From Bacteroidota bacterium (lineage in GTDB: Bacteria > Bacteroidota > Bacteroidia > B-17B0 > Aurantibacillaceae): 64,000 nucleotides of DNA. Below, in pieces: positions 60,534 through 64,000 of the stretch; positions within the stretch are counted from its first letter, which is position 1, and each line of letters starts with the position of its first letter. The stretch is from assembly GCA_021156365.1 (NCBI GenBank), contig JAJNDK010000010.1, forward strand, positions 1 to 64,000, read 5' to 3'. Position numbers and translations under genes: made by a program. The notes beneath the pieces are model-generated. The model saw nothing but the letters and a program-made list of their open reading frames with translations. It was not told where the DNA came from and did no database searches.

Positions 60534-62210
60534 ATGAAAAAACAGTTACTTCTGGCAAGTTTGCTAATTGGCTCAACGGTAACCTTCGCACAAACGTTTG
60601 AATGGGCAAAAAGTTTGGGAGGAATCTCAAGTGATAATATTACCTCAATTACTGTTGATGCCTCTGGCAATGTTTACACTACCGGTAAATTTGATGGTAC
60701 TGCCGATTTTGATCCGGGGGCTGGCACCTTTACTTTAACTTCAGTTGGAACCAGCGATATTTTTGTATGTAAACTGGATGTAAATGGAAATTTTGTATGG
60801 GCAAAACAAATTGGAGGAACGTATAATGAAGTTGCAAACACTATTAAGGTTGATGCATTAGGTAATGTATTTTTAGCGGGTAGTTTCTCGGATCCTGTTG
60901 ATTTTGACCCGGGAGCCGGGACGTTCATTTTAAACTCACCCAGTGGGTTTGATATCTTTGTAAGTAAGTGGAATACAAACGGTGATTTTATTTGGGTAAA
61001 ACAAATGGGTGGAGTTGGTAATCAAAATGGTATTGATATGACTATGGATGCAACAGGCAATATTTATACAACAGGGTACTTTGGAGGTACTTCTGATTTT
61101 GACCCCGGCGTTTCAACGTTCACACTTAGTGCAATAGGAACCAACGATATTTACATAAGCAAATTAGACGCGAACGGTGATTTTGTATGGGCTAAAAGTA
61201 TTGGCTCAGCAGCTACCACCAATTTAAATTCAACTCGCATAGCCTTAGATGCTTCCGGGAATGTATATACTTCTGGCTATTTTAATGGAACACTTGACTT
61301 TGACCCAGGAGTATCAACTTATATATTAACCTCATTTGGATCTGTAGATGTTTTTGTGAGTAATTTGGATGCGAATGGAAATTTTATATGGGCAAAACAA
61401 ATAGGTGGTCCTGGAACTGATGCATCTACAGGTATGACTACCGATGCTTCCGGGAACATTTACATAACCGGAGAACATTCCGGCACAATGGATTTTGATC
61501 CTGGTGCGGCAACTTATACATTAAATCCAACAGGTACTTACGATATTTTTGTAAGTAAATTAGATGCTTCAGGTAATTTTGTTTTCGCAAAGAGTTTTGG
61601 AGGAACCGGCTATACTGAAAGTGCTGACATTACCTTAGACGCAACAGGTAATATATATACAACAGGCTATTTTGATGGCACTATTGATTTTGACCCGGGT
61701 GTGGGCACAACGTCATTATCTCCGCTTGGAACCTACGATGCTTTTATAAGCAAATTAGATGCTACGGGCAATTTTGTTTGGGCTAAAAGTATTGGAAGTA
61801 CTGCGGCAAGTGCTTTAGGTTCCAGAGTAACAATTGATGCAAGCGATAATATTTATGCCTCTGGTGCTTATAGTAGTACCATTGACTTTGATCCTAACGC
61901 TGGTGTGTTTAATTTAACAGCACAAGGTAATAATGATGTTTTTGTGCTTAAACTAAGTCCTTCACCTGTAGGTATTGCAGAAACAAATCATGAATTGAGG
62001 GCGATGCTTTATCCAAATCCAACAAGCACATTATTAAGTATCAAAACAGATGAAGAGATAAAAGAAATTTCTATCTACAATAGTATAGGAGTTTTGGTGC
62101 AAAAAGAAAAAACAAATACATTTTCTGTTGAGCAATTGGCATCCGGATTGTATTTTTTAACCATTAAAACTTCAACGGGAACAAGTTCAGCACGTTTTAT
62201 AAAACAATAG
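60534..62210 (+). CDS. Secreted FDPG-repeat beta-propeller protein with T9SS type A sorting domain
   Basis: 558 residues from the ATG at 60534, chosen because it starts the signal peptide (MKKQLLLASLLIGSTVTFAQ). Residues about 25-465 contain seven repeats of roughly 62 residues: DASGNVYTTGYFDGT.DFDPG.GT..L...GT.DIFVSKLDANGNFVWAK.IGG, a beta-propeller-like SBBP type repeat. The last 75 residues (RAMLYPNPTSTLLSIKT ... LASGLYFLTIKT ... SARFIKQ) are a type A T9SS sorting domain. The coding sequence is visibly more A/T-rich than the housekeeping genes. A 34-bp direct repeat flanks it. Role unknown; possibly adhesive or binding. Confidence 0.85.
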   Translation: MKKQLLLASLLIGSTVTFAQTFEWAKSLGGISSDNITSITVDASGNVYTTGKFDGTADFDPGAGTFTLTSVGTSDIFVCKLDVNGNFVWAKQIGGTYNEVANTIKVDALGNVFLAGSFSDPVDFDPGAGTFILNSPSGFDIFVSKWNTNGDFIWVKQMGGVGNQNGIDMTMDATGNIYTTGYFGGTSDFDPGVSTFTLSAIGTNDIYISKLDANGDFVWAKSIGSAATTNLNSTRIALDASGNVYTSGYFNGTLDFDPGVSTYILTSFGSVDVFVSNLDANGNFIWAKQIGGPGTDASTGMTTDASGNIYITGEHSGTMDFDPGAATYTLNPTGTYDIFVSKLDASGNFVFAKSFGGTGYTESADITLDATGNIYTTGYFDGTIDFDPGVGTTSLSPLGTYDAFISKLDATGNFVWAKSIGSTAASALGSRVTIDASDNIYASGAYSSTIDFDPNAGVFNLTAQGNNDVFVLKLSPSPVGIAETNHELRAMLYPNPTSTLLSIKTDEEIKEISIYNSIGVLVQKEKTNTFSVEQLASGLYFLTIKTSTGTSSARFIKQ

Positions 62211-62226
62211 GGTGTTTCACATTTAA

Positions 62227-62260
62227 ATCCATTCCTAAACCCTATTGTCTGTTGCTGAAG
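62227..62260. repeat. 34-bp direct repeat, right copy
   Basis: Second copy of the sequence at 60443-60476, one base different, 1,784 bp apart. Confidence 0.85.
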
Positions 62261-62324
62261 AAATACAGTCAGTAATGGATTACTCATCTATTTTTACCCT
62301 GAATTCATCACAAATCAATTTACT

Positions 62325-64000
62325 ATGAAAAAATTCTTACTCAGTATCATTCTTGTCGCATTTGGGATTACCATACATGCGCAAACAACTTATGTAAACA
62401 TTAATGCAACCGGAGCCAATAACGGTACATCCTGGGCAGATGCTTACACCGATCTACATTCGGCAACCTACAACACTACCTCAGGTGAAATTTGGGTAGC
62501 GCAGGGAACTTACAAGCCAAGCCGTAGTTTTACAGGGAACATTCCGGGAAGTAATACACAAAAAACATTTCGTGTTGTAAACAATATAAAAGTTTATGGA
62601 GGTTTTATTGGAAGCGAAACTATGCTTTCGCAACGCAATTGGAAAACCAACATAACAATACTTTCAGGCGACTTTGGCGCTGGTTCAAAAAGTTACAATG
62701 TTGTTCGATTTGATGCTAATACAAATGCAACAGAATTAGACGGTTTTACAATAGAAGGTGGAAGTGCCACTAGCGCTAATGCCACTGAACAATTAGGAGG
62801 TGCAGTTTATATGACTACTAATGCAAGCCCTATCATTCGCAATTGTATATTTAAAAATAACATTGCCCAACAACATGGAGGAGCTATCTATGTTTTAGGT
62901 GGTTCACCGGAATTTTTGAACTGTGAGTTCAAAAACAACTCCACGATATTGTTTGATGGTGGAGCACTTTACATTTCCGGCGCAACAAGCACTAATATAG
63001 TAAACTGTTTATTTAATAGTAATATAGCTACGCGCTATGCTGGTTGCGTGCTTATTGCAAATACAACTACTTCATTTGTTACTAATTGTACATTTGTAAA
63101 TAACCAAAGTAGCAATAATTCAGGGAAAACTATTTTTCATTCGGTTACAGCTGGTTCGCCTGTAATGACAGTAAGTAATTGTATCTTTTATGCTAACACA
63201 CCTACAAATGCAGATGAGATATACACCAACGGAGGAAATTACCATGTTAAAAATTGTTTATCACCTGGTTTAGTAACTGACTATATTGCGGCAACTTCAC
63301 AAACAAATAATTTAACTGGTGTTCCATTCTTTACTGATTACATTAATAACGATTTTACTTTGCAGTGTAAATCACCAGCAGTAAATACCGGTAATGCAAC
63401 CGGATTAACTATACCAGGTGTTGACTTAGCAGGTAATCCAAGAACAAATAATACAATTGATATGGGAGCCTACGAGAATAATATTTCGTCAATTGGCATT
63501 GAAGCTAACACAACAAACATTTGTCAAGGTGAAGCCGTTATACTAAGAGGAACATGTGATGCAACAGGTTATACCTGGACAGGTGGAGTAACAAATGGAG
63601 TAGCATTTTATCCAACTTCTACACAAACGTATATTTGCACAGGAATATCAAGTTCTACTATCGATTCTATTACTATTGAGGTTGCAAACATTACAAATGA
63701 ATCATTGACCGGCCCAACAACTGTGTGTTCAGGAAATATCGCAACAATAAGTTTAGCAAATTCATCTACCGGTGCGTCTTACTTTTTACGAGACAATGTA
63801 ACTGATTATATTGTTGATGGTCCTGTTTCAGGAACAGGATCGGCCTTAAATTTCACCACGAATAATCTTACGGCAACAAGTACTTTTAATGTTATTGCAA
63901 GTTCTAATCCTATTGTAAGCACAATTGGAGGTGTTGGTGTTGATTTCGATGGTTCAAATGATAAAATTACTACCAACTACTTTTTTCCAACAACCTCTAA
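62325..64000 (+). CDS. Secreted beta-helix protein, paralogue of the 31-kb protein, truncated by window end
   Basis: 558 codons and open at the edge. The ATG at 62325 starts a signal peptide (MKKFLLSIILVAFGITIHAQ). The mature start TTYVNINATGANNGTSWADAYTDLHSAT is the same module as the giant protein at 31213 (ATTIYVNKNATGANNGSNWADAYTDLQ). Beta-helix strands (NCIF..N, GGAIYV, ITNCTFV), DMGAYENN and an Ig-like domain with two Cys (CQGEAVILRGTC) follow. From about residue 540 (GVGVDFDGSNDKI) a LamG/concanavalin-like domain begins. A T9SS sorting domain is expected beyond the window. A/T-rich like the preceding gene. The start is not marked by a clear -7 box. Confidence 0.8.
   Translation, partial: MKKFLLSIILVAFGITIHAQTTYVNINATGANNGTSWADAYTDLHSATYNTTSGEIWVAQGTYKPSRSFTGNIPGSNTQKTFRVVNNIKVYGGFIGSETMLSQRNWKTNITILSGDFGAGSKSYNVVRFDANTNATELDGFTIEGGSATSANATEQLGGAVYMTTNASPIIRNCIFKNNIAQQHGGAIYVLGGSPEFLNCEFKNNSTILFDGGALYISGATSTNIVNCLFNSNIATRYAGCVLIANTTTSFVTNCTFVNNQSSNNSGKTIFHSVTAGSPVMTVSNCIFYANTPTNADEIYTNGGNYHVKNCLSPGLVTDYIAATSQTNNLTGVPFFTDYINNDFTLQCKSPAVNTGNATGLTIPGVDLAGNPRTNNTIDMGAYENNISSIGIEANTTNICQGEAVILRGTCDATGYTWTGGVTNGVAFYPTSTQTYICTGISSSTIDSITIEVANITNESLTGPTTVCSGNIATISLANSSTGASYFLRDNVTDYIVDGPVSGTGSALNFTTNNLTATSTFNVIASSNPIVSTIGGVGVDFDGSNDKITTNYFFPTTS

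Overview
The window is a chromosomal stretch of a Bacteroidota bacterium, probably from the Chitinophagales/Sphingobacteriales side of the phylum; genus not resolved. The evidence is type IX secretion (T9SS) C-terminal sorting domains on at least five proteins, CHU_C-type (gliding-motility-associated) C-termini on three, PorP/SprF and OmpA-like partners, Bacteroidota -7 boxes (TAnnTTTG) in front of many genes, almost no Shine-Dalgarno sequences, and an uppS-bamA-ompH gene order. No rRNA, tRNA, CRISPR array, phage or intact insertion sequence was found.

Layout. 1-2.2 kb: a terminator, a small coiled-coil protein, then a leftward cluster of two Sec-exported small peptides with C-terminal CxxCGxG motifs and a DUF692/MNIO metalloenzyme with an extra C-terminal region. 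This looks like a peptide-modification (RiPP-like) system and is the most interesting part of the window. The first peptide is too short for ordinary ORF calling and has an in-frame TAG just before its Cys motif. 2.3-4.7 kb: a degenerate GT51-like protein and a secreted CHU_C protein. 5-6.8 kb: a tandem duplication of TonB-C proteins with a perfectly conserved 99-bp upstream block. 7-12.3 kb: the outer-membrane assembly operon uppS-bamA-ompH x3. 12.3-29.5 kb: housekeeping and metabolism (FUSC membrane protein, rlmN, histidine kinase, carB, YfhO-like membrane protein, OmpA protein, clpP, FAD-linked oxidase, DUF1772, universal stress protein, SMI1/KNR4, one unknown). 29.7-42 kb: DbpA-like helicase, large beta-helix T9SS protein, Coq4-motif membrane protein, second T9SS protein, dxs, GT9 glycosyltransferase.

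42-53.4 kb is one rightward operon for cell-surface display: two giant IgGFc/PKD/CHU_C adhesin-like proteins, each followed by its own PorP/SprF protein, then a TPR/PD40/OmpA protein that probably anchors the assembly to peptidoglycan. 53.4-64 kb: 3-hydroxyacyl-CoA dehydrogenase, an inverted-repeat-bounded intergenic element, a peptide-binding lipoprotein, a LytS/LytTR-type two-component pair, and two more secreted proteins, the last cut by the window end. The last two genes read more A/T-rich than the rest, and the first of them is flanked by a 34-bp direct repeat.

At least eight genes have their -7 box only 4-10 nt before the start codon, so leaderless or near-leaderless mRNAs appear common here, three of them starting with TTG. 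All functions are from reading motifs; no database search was run.
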